64,000 nt of DNA, taken from the NCBI GenBank assembly GCA_947496175.1, contig CANMBU010000003.1, positions 398,334-462,333 on the forward strand, given 5' to 3'. The notes under the pieces were generated by a model, which saw only the letters and a list, made by a program, of their open reading frames with translations, was not told the origin of the DNA and searched no databases. Every line of letters begins with the position of its first letter. The first letter of the stretch is position 1. A program made the position numbers and the translations under genes. Source of the DNA: an uncultured Roseovarius sp. GTDB lineage: Bacteria > Pseudomonadota > Alphaproteobacteria > Rhodobacterales > Rhodobacteraceae. Shown piece after piece: positions 1 to 9,285 of the stretch.

Positions 1-913
1 CACGGCGGTTGAGATTGAGATAGTCCGCAAAGCTCAAGATCGCCTCGAACTTGTGCAGGATCAGGCTGTCTTGACGATTTGACAGATCAGACTGTTTGCG
101 GCTGCCTTTCAGGCTTTTCTCAACAGTTTCCTGCTTGTTTTCGTTGTTTTGGCCCTGATCGGGGTCTTCGGACCGTGGCACGCGCGTGGTTTCGGGCGGG
201 ACCAGCACAGGCCAGAAAGGCACAGGTCGCATTGGCTTGTACCGGCGCGGGGCGACAAGGTCCGAAAGCATTGCATCTTGGGTCTTCAACGCGGTCCCAA
301 GCGCCAGAACCGCCGGAGTGGGGTCGGGTGTGCCCAAGAGATGACGCAGCGTACTTTCCAAAGTGGCCTCAGCACGGGGCAGACGAGAAACGGGGCGGCG
401 TTTGAGATAAGCTTTTGCCAATCGCCGGGCGAGGGGGATTAACCCCGGACACTGCGCTTCGGCCTCCTGAATAGCCTGCAACACAGTTGCCACGTGCCAA
501 ATGTCTGTTTGCAGTGCATCCTGACCCGCAGCCGGGAAATGCGTGGCAAAGGCGGCAATCGCGGTGGTCCAAGTGTAAGTGGCACGGTTCAGGGCCGGGT
601 CGTCAAAGGCTGTGATCTCCGAGGGAAGGCGCAGGATTTCGCCATCAAAGCTCGACTGTTCAACCTCTTCCGCGACTGTGCCAAGCTTTCGCCGCCACGA
701 CAGGCGATGCTGCGACAAGCGACGCGGGCAGGCGCGGATTTCGACCGAAGCCGAACCGCCCAGACCGCGAAAGAGGACAGAGAGGCGACCCACCTCATCT
801 TCCAGATAAACCGCGGCTTCAGGGGATACAGGCGGCGCATCAAAGCCGGCGGCCCAGGCGTGCCAAAGCTTGCCAACGGTTTCCTCCGGCTCCCAGGGTT
901 CAAACCCTTCCAT
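1..913 (-). CDS. norD: NorD, nitric oxide reductase activation protein (N-terminal part, runs off the window)
   Basis: This reading frame is open from an ATG at 913 down to base 1, about 304 codons, so the C-terminal part lies outside the window. NorD proteins work with the MoxR-type ATPase NorQ in assembling or activating the NorBC nitric oxide reductase; their C-terminal von Willebrand A domain with a MIDAS metal site would be in the missing part. The visible part starts MEGFEPWEPEE, is rich in Trp, Arg and acidic residues and has no membrane segment, as expected for the N-terminal region of the family. It follows norQ by 4 bases in the norCBQD order, which carries most of the assignment. 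Confidence 0.85.
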   Translation of the reverse strand, partial: MEGFEPWEPEETVGKLWHAWAAGFDAPPVSPEAAVYLEDEVGRLSVLFRGLGGSASVEIRACPRRLSQHRLSWRRKLGTVAEEVEQSSFDGEILRLPSEITAFDDPALNRATYTWTTAIAAFATHFPAAGQDALQTDIWHVATVLQAIQEAEAQCPGLIPLARRLAKAYLKRRPVSRLPRAEATLESTLRHLLGTPDPTPAVLALGTALKTQDAMLSDLVAPRRYKPMRPVPFWPVLVPPETTRVPRSEDPDQGQNNENKQETVEKSLKGSRKQSDLSNRQDSLILHKFEAILSFADYLNLNRR

Positions 914-917
914 GATG

Positions 918-1730
918 TTAGCCGAAGACCGCCGTGACGATGTCGCGCAGCCCTTGCTTGACGTCGTCATCGTCCGTGAGCGGCTCGATCATGGCTGTTT
1001 CAATAGCCTGTTCCACCGGTGTGCCATGCGCCATCAGCGAGGCAGCGTAGATGACCAACCGGGTGGACACGCCTTCTTCCAGATCCTGCCCCTTGAGACC
1101 ACGCAGCTTTCCGGCAAGGCGGACAAGCCCCTTGGCGCAGCTCTCGTCCAGCCCGCTTTCCTGTGTGACAATCCGGATTTCCTGCTCTGCTGGCGGAAAA
1201 TCAAAGGTCAGGGACAGGAAACGCTGTCGTGTGGAGGGTTTGAGCGTTTTCAGGATATTCTGATAGCCCGGGTTGTAGGACGCCACGAGCATGAAACCGG
1301 GGCCAGCCTCCAGCGTCTCTCCGGTGCGGTCGATGGGCAGGATGCGCCGGTCGTCCGTGAGCGGGTGCAGCACCACGGTGACGTCCTTGCGCGCCTCGAC
1401 CACCTCGTCGAGGTAACAAATCGCACCCTCACGCACCGCGCGCGTGAGCGGCCCATCGGCCCAGACTGTGTCGCCGCCTTTCAAAAGATAGCGCCCGATC
1501 AGATCAGCGGCTGTCAGGTCGTCATGGCAGGCCACTGTGTAGAGCGGCCGGCCCAGCCTTGCGGCCATATGCGCCACGAACCGGGTCTTGCCACAGCCTG
1601 TTGGGCCTTTGAGCAAGAGCGGCATCTGATGGCGATAGGCGGTCTCGAAGAGGGCGCATTCCGGCCCTTGTTCAAGATAGAAAGGGGCGTCTTGCGCCCC
1701 TTCCGCTATTGGTGTCGCGGCCACGTTCAT
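918..1730 (-). CDS. norQ: NorQ, MoxR-family AAA+ ATPase for nitric oxide reductase maturation
   Basis: This 270-residue AAA+ ATPase of the MoxR family acts with NorD to activate NorBC, probably for metal insertion or conformational remodelling. Walker A is GPTGCGKT at residues 42-49, and a Walker B-like segment ([11 protein letters not shown]) follows around residues 103-113. The length is normal for NorQ/CbbQ/NirQ proteins. Its ATG overlaps the end of norB by 4 bases and norD begins 4 bases after its stop, so norCBQD is a tightly coupled operon. CbbQ has the same fold, but the neighbours settle the assignment to NorQ. Confidence 0.95.
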   Translation of the reverse strand: MNVAATPIAEGAQDAPFYLEQGPECALFETAYRHQMPLLLKGPTGCGKTRFVAHMAARLGRPLYTVACHDDLTAADLIGRYLLKGGDTVWADGPLTRAVREGAICYLDEVVEARKDVTVVLHPLTDDRRILPIDRTGETLEAGPGFMLVASYNPGYQNILKTLKPSTRQRFLSLTFDFPPAEQEIRIVTQESGLDESCAKGLVRLAGKLRGLKGQDLEEGVSTRLVIYAASLMAHGTPVEQAIETAMIEPLTDDDDVKQGLRDIVTAVFG

Positions 1731-3100
1731 TCCGCCACCACCGTCGCATCTTCATCAGATGGCGTGATGATCTCTTTGCGTGGCACTAAGATTGAGTAGA
1801 TGAAGACCAAAGCCCCCAGCACCACGATCACGCCAGAGCCAAATCGCATCCAATAGAAGATGGCGAGCTGATCCTGCACATCCATGAAGTAGTCACCCTG
1901 AACCCGTTGCAGATGGGTCTGCACAGTGCCTGCAAAGGTCAGCACGAAGGTCATGAAAGTCATGCCGCCGGCCATCATCCAGAAGGACGCCATGTTCAGC
2001 ACCTGATTGTACGGATCCCGGTTGAACAGGATCGGGAAGGCATAGGTAAAGATCGCCAGGTTCAGCGACACGTAGGCGCCAAAGAAAGCCAGGTGCCCGT
2101 GCGCGGCGGTGATCTGCGTGCCGTGGGTGTAGTAGTTCACCCCGTGCAGCGTGTGCAGAAAGCCCCAGACGCCTGCGCCAAAGAAAGCCAGCGTGGCACA
2201 TCCCAAGGCCCAGAGCAGGGCGGCTTTGTTCGGATGATCCCGGCGGCCCTTCCAGACCATGACAAAGGCAAAGGCCATCATCGCAAAGAAGGGCACGATC
2301 TCAAGTGAGGAGAAGATCGAACCGATCCACTGCCAGTAGCCCGGCGTGCCGATCCAGTAATAGTGGTGACCGGTGCCAAGGATGCCCGAAAAGAGCGCTG
2401 TGGCGACGATGATATAGAGCCACTTCTCCACGATCTCGCGGTCCACACCGGTGAGTTTGAGCATCAGGAAGGCCAGAATGGACGCCATCACAAGCTCCCA
2501 GGTGCCTTCGACCCAAAGGTGCACGATGTACCACCAGTATTGTTTGTCCAGTGCGAGGTTCTCAGGGTTGTAGAAGGCAAAGAGAAACAGCAAAACCAGC
2601 CCCCAGAGCCCAAGCAGCAGAACGTTGCTGATGGCCGTCTTCTTGCCCTTCAGACCTGTCATTGTGACGTTGTAAAGGAAGAGAAGCCCGGCCACGACGA
2701 TGCCAAGCTTGACCCAAACAGGCTGTTCGATGAACTCGCGGCCTTCCTTGCCCAGGAGCCAGTGCCCCTCAAAGAGGTTGAACACATAGGTAACGACCAC
2801 GCCCAGTGTGCCCAGAACCAGAATGCCCAACTGCGCATAGGCCGCAGTAGTGGAGTGGATCTCTTGTTCGGTTTCTTCAGGCAGGATGAAGTAGGTCGCG
2901 CCCATAAAGCCTAAAAGCAGCCAGACAATCAAAGAATTGGTGTGTAGCATACGCACAGTGTTGAAGGGCAGAAGCTCAGAGAGCGTGTTGGGCATCACAT
3001 AGATCCAACCCGCCAGCAACCCGCCCAGAACCTGGATGGCAAAGAGGGCCATGGCGACCATGAAGTAGGCCATGGCAATTTTTTGAGTTTGATATTTCAT
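1727..3100 (-). CDS. norB: NorB, nitric oxide reductase large subunit
   Basis: NorB is the catalytic subunit of cytochrome c-dependent nitric oxide reductase (2 NO + 2 e- + 2 H+ to N2O + H2O), an inner-membrane heme-copper-oxidase relative with a heme b3/non-heme iron site. The 457 residues consist largely of about twelve hydrophobic segments. Typical features are the early [11 protein letters not shown] segment with a heme-ligand His, [10 protein letters not shown] with the paired His, and a later [10 protein letters not shown] segment. The gene lies 13 bases after norC and overlaps norQ by 4 bases. There is no N-terminal quinol-oxidising extension, so it is a cNor rather than a qNor. Confidence 0.97.
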   Translation of the reverse strand: MKYQTQKIAMAYFMVAMALFAIQVLGGLLAGWIYVMPNTLSELLPFNTVRMLHTNSLIVWLLLGFMGATYFILPEETEQEIHSTTAAYAQLGILVLGTLGVVVTYVFNLFEGHWLLGKEGREFIEQPVWVKLGIVVAGLLFLYNVTMTGLKGKKTAISNVLLLGLWGLVLLFLFAFYNPENLALDKQYWWYIVHLWVEGTWELVMASILAFLMLKLTGVDREIVEKWLYIIVATALFSGILGTGHHYYWIGTPGYWQWIGSIFSSLEIVPFFAMMAFAFVMVWKGRRDHPNKAALLWALGCATLAFFGAGVWGFLHTLHGVNYYTHGTQITAAHGHLAFFGAYVSLNLAIFTYAFPILFNRDPYNQVLNMASFWMMAGGMTFMTFVLTFAGTVQTHLQRVQGDYFMDVQDQLAIFYWMRFGSGVIVVLGALVFIYSILVPRKEIITPSDEDATVVAE

Positions 3101-3113
3101 CTTTTGTCCCTCC

Positions 3114-3566
3114 TTAGCCCGCGTCGTTCGGGGGCCAGTCCTGCGTCTTGATTTTGTTGGTCCAAAGCAGGAATTCAGCCAGATTTCGGGTGTCTTCTTC
3201 GCTCAGGCCGAAATTAGGCATCTGCCTGCGGCCTTCGATGCCTGAGGGCTGTGAGGACATCCAACCGTCCAGAACTTCAAACGCGGCTTCGGGATCATCC
3301 AAGACCCCCCAACGTTCCATGACATTGCCCACTTCGGGTGCAAAATAGGCGCCTTCGCCAAGAAGCGTGTGACAGTTGATACAGGCGTGCCGCTCCCAGA
3401 CTTTCTTGCCTTCTGCGACAGCCTCCGTGAGTTCCGCATCTGCGGTGGACGTGGTGACAATATACCGGTGCGAATGGATCGATAGCCCAACAAAGATCGC
3501 AATGAAACAGAGTGACCCACCATAAAAAATGTTTCGGGCCATGGACTTGGTCAGAACTTCGCTCAT
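3114..3566 (-). CDS. norC: NorC, cytochrome c subunit of nitric oxide reductase
   Basis: NorC is the membrane-anchored monoheme cytochrome c that passes electrons to NorB. The ATG at 3566 (MSEVLTKSM) is chosen because GGAG lies just upstream and the resulting 150 residues match the family; an upstream in-frame ATG at 3644 lies inside a regulator site and would add an atypical extension. One membrane anchor spans about residues 13-30, and the heme motif CINCH is at 62-66, with a downstream Met-containing segment (RRQMPNFGLSE) that probably supplies the second ligand. It is the first gene of norCBQD and is transcribed from the divergent region shared with the nir genes. Confidence 0.96.
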   Translation of the reverse strand: MSEVLTKSMARNIFYGGSLCFIAIFVGLSIHSHRYIVTTSTADAELTEAVAEGKKVWERHACINCHTLLGEGAYFAPEVGNVMERWGVLDDPEAAFEVLDGWMSSQPSGIEGRRQMPNFGLSEEDTRNLAEFLLWTNKIKTQDWPPNDAG

Positions 3567-3630
3567 CCGGGGCTCCTTTCTGTAGTGACAGGGGTTGCAC
3601 AGAAAATGAGCAAGGCGCGCGGTCGGGGCC

Positions 3631-3644
3631 TTAACGAAAGTCAA
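3631..3644 (-). promoter_or_regulatory. FNR/NnrR-type operator upstream of norC
   Basis: On the minus strand this reads TTGACTTTCGTTAA, that is TTGAC-N4-GTTAA. This is the form described for NnrR/Nnr/DNR regulators, which respond to NO, rather than the symmetric TTGAT-N4-ATCAA of FNR. Its centre lies about 71 bases upstream of the norC ATG, so activation from about -41.5 would give a roughly 30-base leader. Confidence 0.75.
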
Positions 3645-3689
3645 GACGCGATGAGATGGATGTCATTGCAAGCGGCGTGGGCAAGTCTC

Positions 3690-3703
3690 TTAACATAAGT
3701 CAA
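3690..3703. promoter_or_regulatory. Second FNR/NnrR-type operator between norC and nirE
   Basis: The minus strand reads TTGACTTATGTTAA, the same TTGAC-N4-GTTAA pattern as the site 59 bases away. Its centre is about 130 bases from norC and about 215 bases from nirE. It may serve as the nirE-side site, which would give a long leader of about 170 bases, or as an auxiliary site for norC. The sequence does not decide between these. Confidence 0.65.
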
Positions 3704-3911
3704 GGAAGCTCGGAGCCGCCTCTCGCTACGCATATTAGACAAGAATTGCACGTTGGGAGGATGCCAGAGAGAACCGGGATTTCATTGCCTCAAGCACATG
3801 ACAAGTTCTGCCTCGTTCTCACTGGAATCGTTTTTGTTTTTCAATGTGCGCACAGCGATGTCATCCCGCTTTGGGCGGGGCGTCTTACACAGATTTGACA
3901 AGGACATGCCA

Positions 3912-4697
3912 ATGCCAGCCGTTCGTATTCAAAGCCACGTGTATCTGATTGGCGCAGGGCCGGGCGATCCTGATCTGTTGACGGTTAAAGCTTTGCGGCT
4001 GATCGAAACCGCGGATGTGGTGGTCTATGACAGGCTTGTCTCGCAACCCATTCTCAACCTGGTCAGTCCGGAGGCTGAGATGATTGATGTGGGAAAAGCG
4101 CCGGATCATCATCCGTTTCCGCAACCGAACATCAATTCGCTTTTGGTCTCGCTTTCGACGCGCTTTTCAAAGGTGGTTCGCCTCAAAGGAGGAGATCCTT
4201 ACGTCTTTGGTCGTGGGTCGGAGGAAGCGGAAGTGTTGCGGGATGCTGGTGTGCCTTACACCGTTGTTCCTGGGATCACATCCGCACAAGGCATTGCCAG
4301 CACAACAGGTGTGCCACTGACCCATCGCGGACTGGCCACAGGCGTGCGGCTTGTGACAGGGCATTGCCGGGCCGGGCATGATCTTGATCTGGATTGGGAA
4401 GGTCTGGCCGACCCCGATACAACCTTGGTAGTTTATATGGGCCGGGGCCATGCAGCAGAGATTGCACGCCGCTTGATGGTCGGTGGGTTGTCAGCAGAAA
4501 TGCCAGTGATGCTTGTCGTCGATGGCACCCGACCGACCGAGGAACGTCATTTCACAACATTGGCCGGGTTGGGCGTAACAGCCGCCACAATCGACAAACG
4601 GCGACCTACGCTCATGGTGATTGGCCGGGTGGTTGAACTGGCCGACGATTTGGCAGTCCCTCTGGAGGCCGAGCTTGGACGGGTGGGCCATGGCTAG
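3912..4697 (+). CDS. nirE: NirE, uroporphyrinogen-III C-methyltransferase (SUMT)
   Basis: SUMT methylates uroporphyrinogen III twice with S-adenosylmethionine to give precorrin-2, the first committed step of heme d1 synthesis. The 261-residue product has the standard family marks: VYLIGAGPGDPDLLT near the N-terminus, YDRLVS, RLKGGDPYVFGRG and a VVPGITSA segment. An AAGGA at 3900-3904 is too close to the ATG at 3906 but well placed for the ATG at 3912, so 3912 is preferred; the longer open frame from 3753 is not credible. It is the first gene of the nir operon and overlaps nirC by 8 bases. A cobalamin-pathway CobA would look the same, so the nir-specific call rests on context. Confidence 0.92.
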   Translation: MPAVRIQSHVYLIGAGPGDPDLLTVKALRLIETADVVVYDRLVSQPILNLVSPEAEMIDVGKAPDHHPFPQPNINSLLVSLSTRFSKVVRLKGGDPYVFGRGSEEAEVLRDAGVPYTVVPGITSAQGIASTTGVPLTHRGLATGVRLVTGHCRAGHDLDLDWEGLADPDTTLVVYMGRGHAAEIARRLMVGGLSAEMPVMLVVDGTRPTEERHFTTLAGLGVTAATIDKRRPTLMVIGRVVELADDLAVPLEAELGRVGHG

Positions 4698-5007
4698 GCT
4701 TGCTTGGGTGTTTCTTATGACATGTGGGCTTGCCGCAGCGGCGTTGGCCAACACGAAAACGGATCGCGCCCCGGCCGAGCTGGAACGACTGGTGCTTCAG
4801 GATTGCGGATCCTGTCATGGGTTGACGCTCAAGGGTGGTTTAGGTCGACCAATCACACCTGAGGTGATGCAGCATTTCGACCGTGAGGATCTGCGCGACA
4901 TCATCCTGGATGGCATTCCGGGCACTGCGATGCCCCCCTGGCGGCAGGTCATGACCGAAAGCGAGGCGATGTGGATCGCCGACTACCTGCAAGGACGAGA
5001 GCGATGA
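4690..5007 (+). CDS. nirC: NirC, periplasmic c-type cytochrome of the heme d1 operon
   Basis: This 105-residue monoheme cytochrome c has an N-terminal signal peptide (about residues 1-20) and the heme motif CGSCH at 39-43, followed by an AMPPW segment that can provide the axial Met. NirC proteins can donate electrons to cytochrome cd1 nitrite reductase and have been linked to the final steps of heme d1 formation. The ATG at 4690 overlaps the nirE stop and leaves a normal signal peptide, which a start at 4621 would not. The nirF ATG overlaps its stop as ATGA. Confidence 0.9.
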   Translation: MARLAWVFLMTCGLAAAALANTKTDRAPAELERLVLQDCGSCHGLTLKGGLGRPITPEVMQHFDREDLRDIILDGIPGTAMPPWRQVMTESEAMWIADYLQGRER

Positions 5008-6152
5008 AGGTGTTTCTGAATGTTCTTTTTGTCCTGATGGGTGGCCTTGTGGCTGCCCAAGAGCGCGTTGTCGCCACCGGTGATCTGGGAGTTGTCGTTG
5101 AACGCGCCACCGGATCGGTTTTAATCGTGGATCAGTCCGAGATGGGTACAGTTGCGCGGGTCGAAGGGTTCGGTGATCTCAGCCATGCCAGCGTCGTCTT
5201 TTCACCTGATCAGCAGTTTGCCTATGTGTTTGGCCGCGACGGGGGGCTGACCAAGCTCGATCTTGTCACACAAAGCATCGCCAACCGCGTCATCCAGGCG
5301 GGCAATTCCATTGGCGGCGCCATCTCGGATGATGGGGCGCTGATTGCGGTATCGAATTATGAACCGGGTGGCGTGAAAATCTTCGACGCCGAAACATTGG
5401 ACCTTGTGGCTAATCTGCCCACCGGCTCCAAAACCATCGGGTTGGTCGATGCGCCGGGGCGCAAGTTTGTGTTTTCGCTCTGGGATGCCGGTGAGACATG
5501 GATTGCCGATCTCTCTGGCGACGAGATGCAGGTTGAGAAATTCGGCAATGTCGGTGTCAATCCTTATGACGCCCTGATTACCGCCAATGGCCGCCGTTAC
5601 ATTGTCGGCCTGTTTGGCGAGGACGGGCTGACGGCGTTTGATCTGTGGGACGACACACCTCAGCCGCAAAAAATCCTTGCGGATTACGGGAAGGGTCAAC
5701 AAGACCTGCCGGTGTACAAGATGCCACATCTGGAAGGTTGGGCATTGGCCGGGGATCGCTTTGTGCTTCCCGCTGTGGGGCATCATCAGGTGCTTTGGGT
5801 CAATTCCGCAAACCTGAAAGAGATCGGGCGCACCGACACCCATGGCCAGCCCATTTTTGCCGTCGCGCGCCCGGATGGCCGGCATGTCTGGGTGAATTAT
5901 GCCCATCCCAACAATGACACGGTCGAAGTCATCGACAGCCTGACCGGCGAGGTCATTCAGACGCTCACACCAGGGCCTGCCGTGCTGCATATGGAATTCA
6001 CACCGCGCGGGCATCAGGTGTGGCTTTCCGTGCGTGATGCGAACCGCATCGACGTCTATGACACGCGCACATTCGAGAAGCTTGGCGAAATCCCCGCCGA
6101 CACGCCTTCGGGCATATTTTTCACTGCAAGAGCGCACAAGATCGGGCTCTAG
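5004..6152 (+). CDS. nirF: NirF, heme d1 biosynthesis protein
   Basis: NirF is an eight-bladed beta-propeller related to the d1 domain of NirS and acts late in heme d1 biosynthesis. The 382-residue product begins with a signal-like hydrophobic stretch (MKVFLNVLFVLMGGLVAA) with no lipobox cysteine, so it is probably soluble in the periplasm. Blade-like repeats such as FSPDQQFAYVFGRDGG follow. The ATG at 5004 overlaps the nirC stop (ATGA). It resembles the C-terminal part of nirN further down the operon but lacks a cytochrome c domain and CXXCH motif. Confidence 0.93.
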   Translation: MKVFLNVLFVLMGGLVAAQERVVATGDLGVVVERATGSVLIVDQSEMGTVARVEGFGDLSHASVVFSPDQQFAYVFGRDGGLTKLDLVTQSIANRVIQAGNSIGGAISDDGALIAVSNYEPGGVKIFDAETLDLVANLPTGSKTIGLVDAPGRKFVFSLWDAGETWIADLSGDEMQVEKFGNVGVNPYDALITANGRRYIVGLFGEDGLTAFDLWDDTPQPQKILADYGKGQQDLPVYKMPHLEGWALAGDRFVLPAVGHHQVLWVNSANLKEIGRTDTHGQPIFAVARPDGRHVWVNYAHPNNDTVEVIDSLTGEVIQTLTPGPAVLHMEFTPRGHQVWLSVRDANRIDVYDTRTFEKLGEIPADTPSGIFFTARAHKIGL

Positions 6153-6162
6153 GAGGCTCTGA

Positions 6163-7143
6163 ATGGATCTCGACGATCTGGATTGGAAACTGATGAACGA
6201 TTGGCAACGCGCCTTGCCGCTGGTGCCGCGCCCGTTTCAGATCATCGCCGATGACCTCAAAACTCAGGAAAGCGATGTCATTCGTCGGCTCAAGTCGCTG
6301 CTTGATGTGGGCGCAATCAGCCGGGTTGGCGGCACGTGTCGCCCCAACACACTCGCGGCAAGTACACTGGCCGCTATAGCGGCGCCTCTGGGGTACATCG
6401 AAGAGACCGCCGAAATCATCAACTCAGTCGAAGGTGTGAACCATTCCTATGAGCGCGAGAATGAGTGGAACATCTGGTTCGTGGCCACTGGGCCAACGCG
6501 GGCTTTTGTGGATGACGCTTTGGCACAAATCGCGGTGCGTACCGGATTGCGTGTCCTGGACCTGCGTCTGATTCGCCCATTCAATGTCGATCTCGGTTTT
6601 GCACTGGATGGCAAAGGCCAGATGCCCGCGCCACAGCCAGTAGATGACAGCGTGCCCCTGCGAGAGGGGGATCGCGCGGTGATGCAAGCCCTTTCTGAAG
6701 GATTGGAACCTGTGGAACGGCCCTTTGCCGTTCTGGCCAAAACTCTGGGTCGCGAAGAGGCAGATGTATTGAGCCGGGTGCGCTCTCTCGCACAGGCCGG
6801 GATCCTGAGCCGGATTGGCTTAATTGTGCGCCACCGTCCGCTGGGATGGCGGTCAAACGCGATGTGCGTTTTCGATGTGCCCGAACATGAGATCCTTGAG
6901 AAAGGCGCTGCCCTGACCAAAGTACCCGGTGTGACGCTCTGTTACGAACGCAGGCCCGCACCCGATGTTTGGCCTTACACGCTCTACTGCATGATCCACG
7001 GTCGCAGCCGGGCCGAAACACTCGATGTTCTATCATTGGCACGGGTGCGCGCAGGTCTCACAGGCTATCCCTACAAAGTTCTCTTCAGCTCCCGATGCTT
7101 CAAACAAACTGGTGCGCTGATCGACAGGAAGGAAAACGCATGA
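6163..7143 (+). CDS. nirDL: NirDL, fused siroheme decarboxylase subunit (AsnC/Lrp fold)
   Basis: This 326-residue protein is a tandem of two AsnC/Lrp-like units: residues about 1-150 resemble NirD and about 165-320 resemble NirL. Siroheme decarboxylases of this family, with NirG and NirH, remove the acetate carboxyls of siroheme to give didecarboxysiroheme on the way to heme d1. Each half has a winged-helix start (PRPFQIIADDL; ERPFAVLAKTL) and a conserved catalytic-type region (HSYERENEWNIWF in the first half, CYERRPAPDVWPYTLY in the second). It starts 10 bases after nirF behind an AGGAGG-like sequence and overlaps nirG. DNA binding is not expected. Confidence 0.92.
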   Translation: MDLDDLDWKLMNDWQRALPLVPRPFQIIADDLKTQESDVIRRLKSLLDVGAISRVGGTCRPNTLAASTLAAIAAPLGYIEETAEIINSVEGVNHSYERENEWNIWFVATGPTRAFVDDALAQIAVRTGLRVLDLRLIRPFNVDLGFALDGKGQMPAPQPVDDSVPLREGDRAVMQALSEGLEPVERPFAVLAKTLGREEADVLSRVRSLAQAGILSRIGLIVRHRPLGWRSNAMCVFDVPEHEILEKGAALTKVPGVTLCYERRPAPDVWPYTLYCMIHGRSRAETLDVLSLARVRAGLTGYPYKVLFSSRCFKQTGALIDRKENA

Positions 7144-7589
7144 CTCTAGACGACATAGATCGCCAGATCATCAACACGCTGCAAGGGGGCTTTCCGCTGT
7201 CTTCTCGTCCCTATGCAGAGTTCGCACAGACGCTTGACCTTAGCGAAGACGCGTTGATCGCGCGCCTTTCTGCGATGAAAGACGCAGGTGTGATCACCCG
7301 GTTTGGCCCTTTTCTGGATGCCGCTGCGATGGGTGGCGCGTTTTGCTTGTGTGCCATTGCAGCGCCTGAAGATCAGTTTGAAACTGTGACCGAGGCGGTG
7401 AATGCGTTCCCCGAAGTAGCGCACAATTACAAGCGCACGCATCGGCTGAATATGTGGTTCGTGCTGGCCACCGAAACCGAATCCGGGATTACGGAGGCCG
7501 CCGATGCCATCGAAGTGGCTACTGGCCTCACCGTGTTCCGCTTCCCCAAGCTAAAGGAGTTCTTCGTGGGCTTCCGGGTGGCAGCATGA
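7140..7589 (+). CDS. nirG: NirG, siroheme decarboxylase subunit
   Basis: This 149-residue AsnC/Lrp-fold protein of the NirDLGH siroheme decarboxylase set resembles the first half of NirDL (HNYKRTHRLNMWFVLA compared with HSYERENEWNIWFVA). It starts at the ATG that overlaps the nirDL stop (ATGA) and overlaps nirH in the same way. It is one of the three separate genes encoding the four NirD/L/G/H units here. Confidence 0.9.
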   Translation: MTLDDIDRQIINTLQGGFPLSSRPYAEFAQTLDLSEDALIARLSAMKDAGVITRFGPFLDAAAMGGAFCLCAIAAPEDQFETVTEAVNAFPEVAHNYKRTHRLNMWFVLATETESGITEAADAIEVATGLTVFRFPKLKEFFVGFRVAA

Positions 7590-8074
7590 GCCTGAGTGTC
7601 GAAGACCGCCGTTTGATTGCCGCCTGTCAAGGCGGGTTGCCTTTCGTGCTTGCACCCTATGCCGCGATTGCCAAAGATCTTGGCGTGGCCGAGACAGAGG
7701 TGATCGACCGCCTTGGTGCGCTCAAGGCGCGCGGAGTTATCCGTCGCATCGGTATTGCGCCGAACCACTACAAGCTCGGCATGACGGCCAACGGCATGTC
7801 CGTGTGGGACGTTGACGACAGCATCGCCGAAGAGATCGGTCCGCTTGTGGGGGCCATGGAGGAGGTCACGCATTGCTACCTGCGCCCGCGTGCCTTGCCC
7901 GACTGGCCCTACAACCTCTTTGCCATGGTGCACGGCAGCAACCGTGATGAGGTTGAGGAAAAACGAGGCCGGATTGCCGAATTGCTCGGCGACGCCTGCC
8001 GCGCGTCCGACATTCTCTATTCCACCGAAATCCTGAAGAAAACGGGCCTGCGCCTGAAGAAAGGAGCCGCCTGA
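7586..8074 (+). CDS. nirH: NirH, siroheme decarboxylase subunit
   Basis: This 162-residue AsnC/Lrp-fold siroheme decarboxylase subunit resembles the second half of NirDL: a winged helix ([12 protein letters not shown]), the segment [17 protein letters not shown] with its Tyr/Arg/Trp residues, and a C-terminus ending in a [14 protein letters not shown] stretch. The ATG at 7586 overlaps the nirG stop, and its own TGA shares a base with the nirJ ATG at 8074. The tight overlaps suggest translational coupling. Confidence 0.9.
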   Translation: MSLSVEDRRLIAACQGGLPFVLAPYAAIAKDLGVAETEVIDRLGALKARGVIRRIGIAPNHYKLGMTANGMSVWDVDDSIAEEIGPLVGAMEEVTHCYLRPRALPDWPYNLFAMVHGSNRDEVEEKRGRIAELLGDACRASDILYSTEILKKTGLRLKKGAA

Positions 8075-9285
8075 TGTTCCGATTGTCGCAATATATGGAG
8101 CAATTGATCACACCGACACCCGTGCGTCAGAGACGCGACGACGTGCGCCCTGTGGTGATCTGGAACCTGACGCGGCGATGCAATCTGAAATGCCGCCACT
8201 GTTACACGACGTCTGCGGACGTGCCGTTTCCCGGAGAGCTGAGCACAGAGAAAGTCATCGAGGTTCTCGATGATCTGGCCGGGTTCAAACTTCCCGCGCT
8301 GATCCTGTCCGGCGGTGAGCCTCTGTCGCGCCCCGATTTCTTTGAGATTGCGGCCTATGCACGCAAGCGGTTCCGGTATCTGGCGCTTTCAACCAATGGC
8401 ACCAGGATTGAAGGCGAGGTGGCACAGAAGGTTGCCGAGATCGGTTTCAACTATGTGGGTATTTCCATTGATGGTGTGGGCAAAACCAATGACTGGTTCC
8501 GCGGCAAAGAGGGGGCCTTTGAAGAGGCTCTGACCGGTGTTCAAAACTGCAAAGAGCTTGGTATCAAGGTTGGTCTGCGGTTTACACCCACAGATGAAAA
8601 CGCCGAACAACTCTCTGAAATTCTTGATCTCTGCGAGGCGGAAGGCATCGACAAGTTCTACATGTCCCATCTGGTCTATGCCGGGCGGGGTAACAAAAAC
8701 CGCGGTGAGGATGCCGGGCATATCCGGGCGCGCAACGCTGTGAACCTGCTGATTGACCGAGCCTGGCGCGCGTTGAAAGAGGGACGGCACTTTGAGGTTG
8801 TGACCGGCAACAATGACGCCGATGCCGTGCTGTTCCTCAATTGGGTGCGAGACAACTTTGCCGAAGAGCAGGCAGAGCATGTTGAAAAGCACCTGGTGGC
8901 CTGGGGCGGCAATTCCTCGGGTGTGGGCGTGGCCAATATCGACCCCACCGGCAAGGTGCACCCCGATACCTATTGGTCCGACTACACGATCGGCAATGTC
9001 AAACAGACGCCGTTCACGGAACTCTGGACCGGCAATGATGAAATGCTGGCGCTTTTGCGCACGCGACCCCGCCCCTTGGAAGGGCGCTGTGGCGCTTGTG
9101 CGCACAAGGATGTTTGCGGTGGCAACACCCGTATTCGCGCCTTGCAGTTGACCGGCAACCCGTGGGCGGAGGATCCGGCCTGTTATCTCAACGACGCCGA
9201 GATTGGTGTCGATGCGGACATGCCACGTCTGGAAGTGACCACGTTCAAAGGGAAAAAATATGATCCGCAGCATCGTTTTTACTAG
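8074..9285 (+). CDS. nirJ: NirJ, radical SAM heme d1 biosynthesis enzyme
   Basis: NirJ is the radical S-adenosylmethionine enzyme that removes two propionate chains of didecarboxysiroheme on the path to heme d1. The 403-residue product has the 4Fe-4S CX3CX2C motif at Cys36, Cys40 and Cys43 ([11 protein letters not shown]), a GGEP motif ([12 protein letters not shown]) and a C-terminal SPASM-like cysteine region ([15 protein letters not shown]). Its start shares a base with the nirH stop and nirN begins 26 bases before its end. The short N-terminus, length and operon position make AhbC or other radical SAM paralogues unlikely. Confidence 0.95.
   Translation: MFRLSQYMEQLITPTPVRQRRDDVRPVVIWNLTRRCNLKCRHCYTTSADVPFPGELSTEKVIEVLDDLAGFKLPALILSGGEPLSRPDFFEIAAYARKRFRYLALSTNGTRIEGEVAQKVAEIGFNYVGISIDGVGKTNDWFRGKEGAFEEALTGVQNCKELGIKVGLRFTPTDENAEQLSEILDLCEAEGIDKFYMSHLVYAGRGNKNRGEDAGHIRARNAVNLLIDRAWRALKEGRHFEVVTGNNDADAVLFLNWVRDNFAEEQAEHVEKHLVAWGGNSSGVGVANIDPTGKVHPDTYWSDYTIGNVKQTPFTELWTGNDEMLALLRTRPRPLEGRCGACAHKDVCGGNTRIRALQLTGNPWAEDPACYLNDAEIGVDADMPRLEVTTFKGKKYDPQHRFY

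Larger units (their letters stand above)
3567..3911. promoter_or_regulatory. Divergent norC / nirE control region
   Basis: About 345 bases separate the norC start from the nirE start. The region holds two FNR/NnrR-type sites (3631-3644 and 3690-3703) and no convincing coding frame. In many denitrifiers nirS would lie in this position, but I find no nirS-like peptide in any frame here. Confidence 0.8.

Noticed and set aside
870..1799. 309-codon rightward frame opposite norQ
   Set aside because: It is the complementary-strand shadow of a strongly supported gene.
3656..3898. 80-codon frame in the norC/nirE gap, considered as a nirS remnant
   Set aside because: No cytochrome c or d1-propeller residues appear, and the frame overlaps the regulator site. 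Treated as non-coding.
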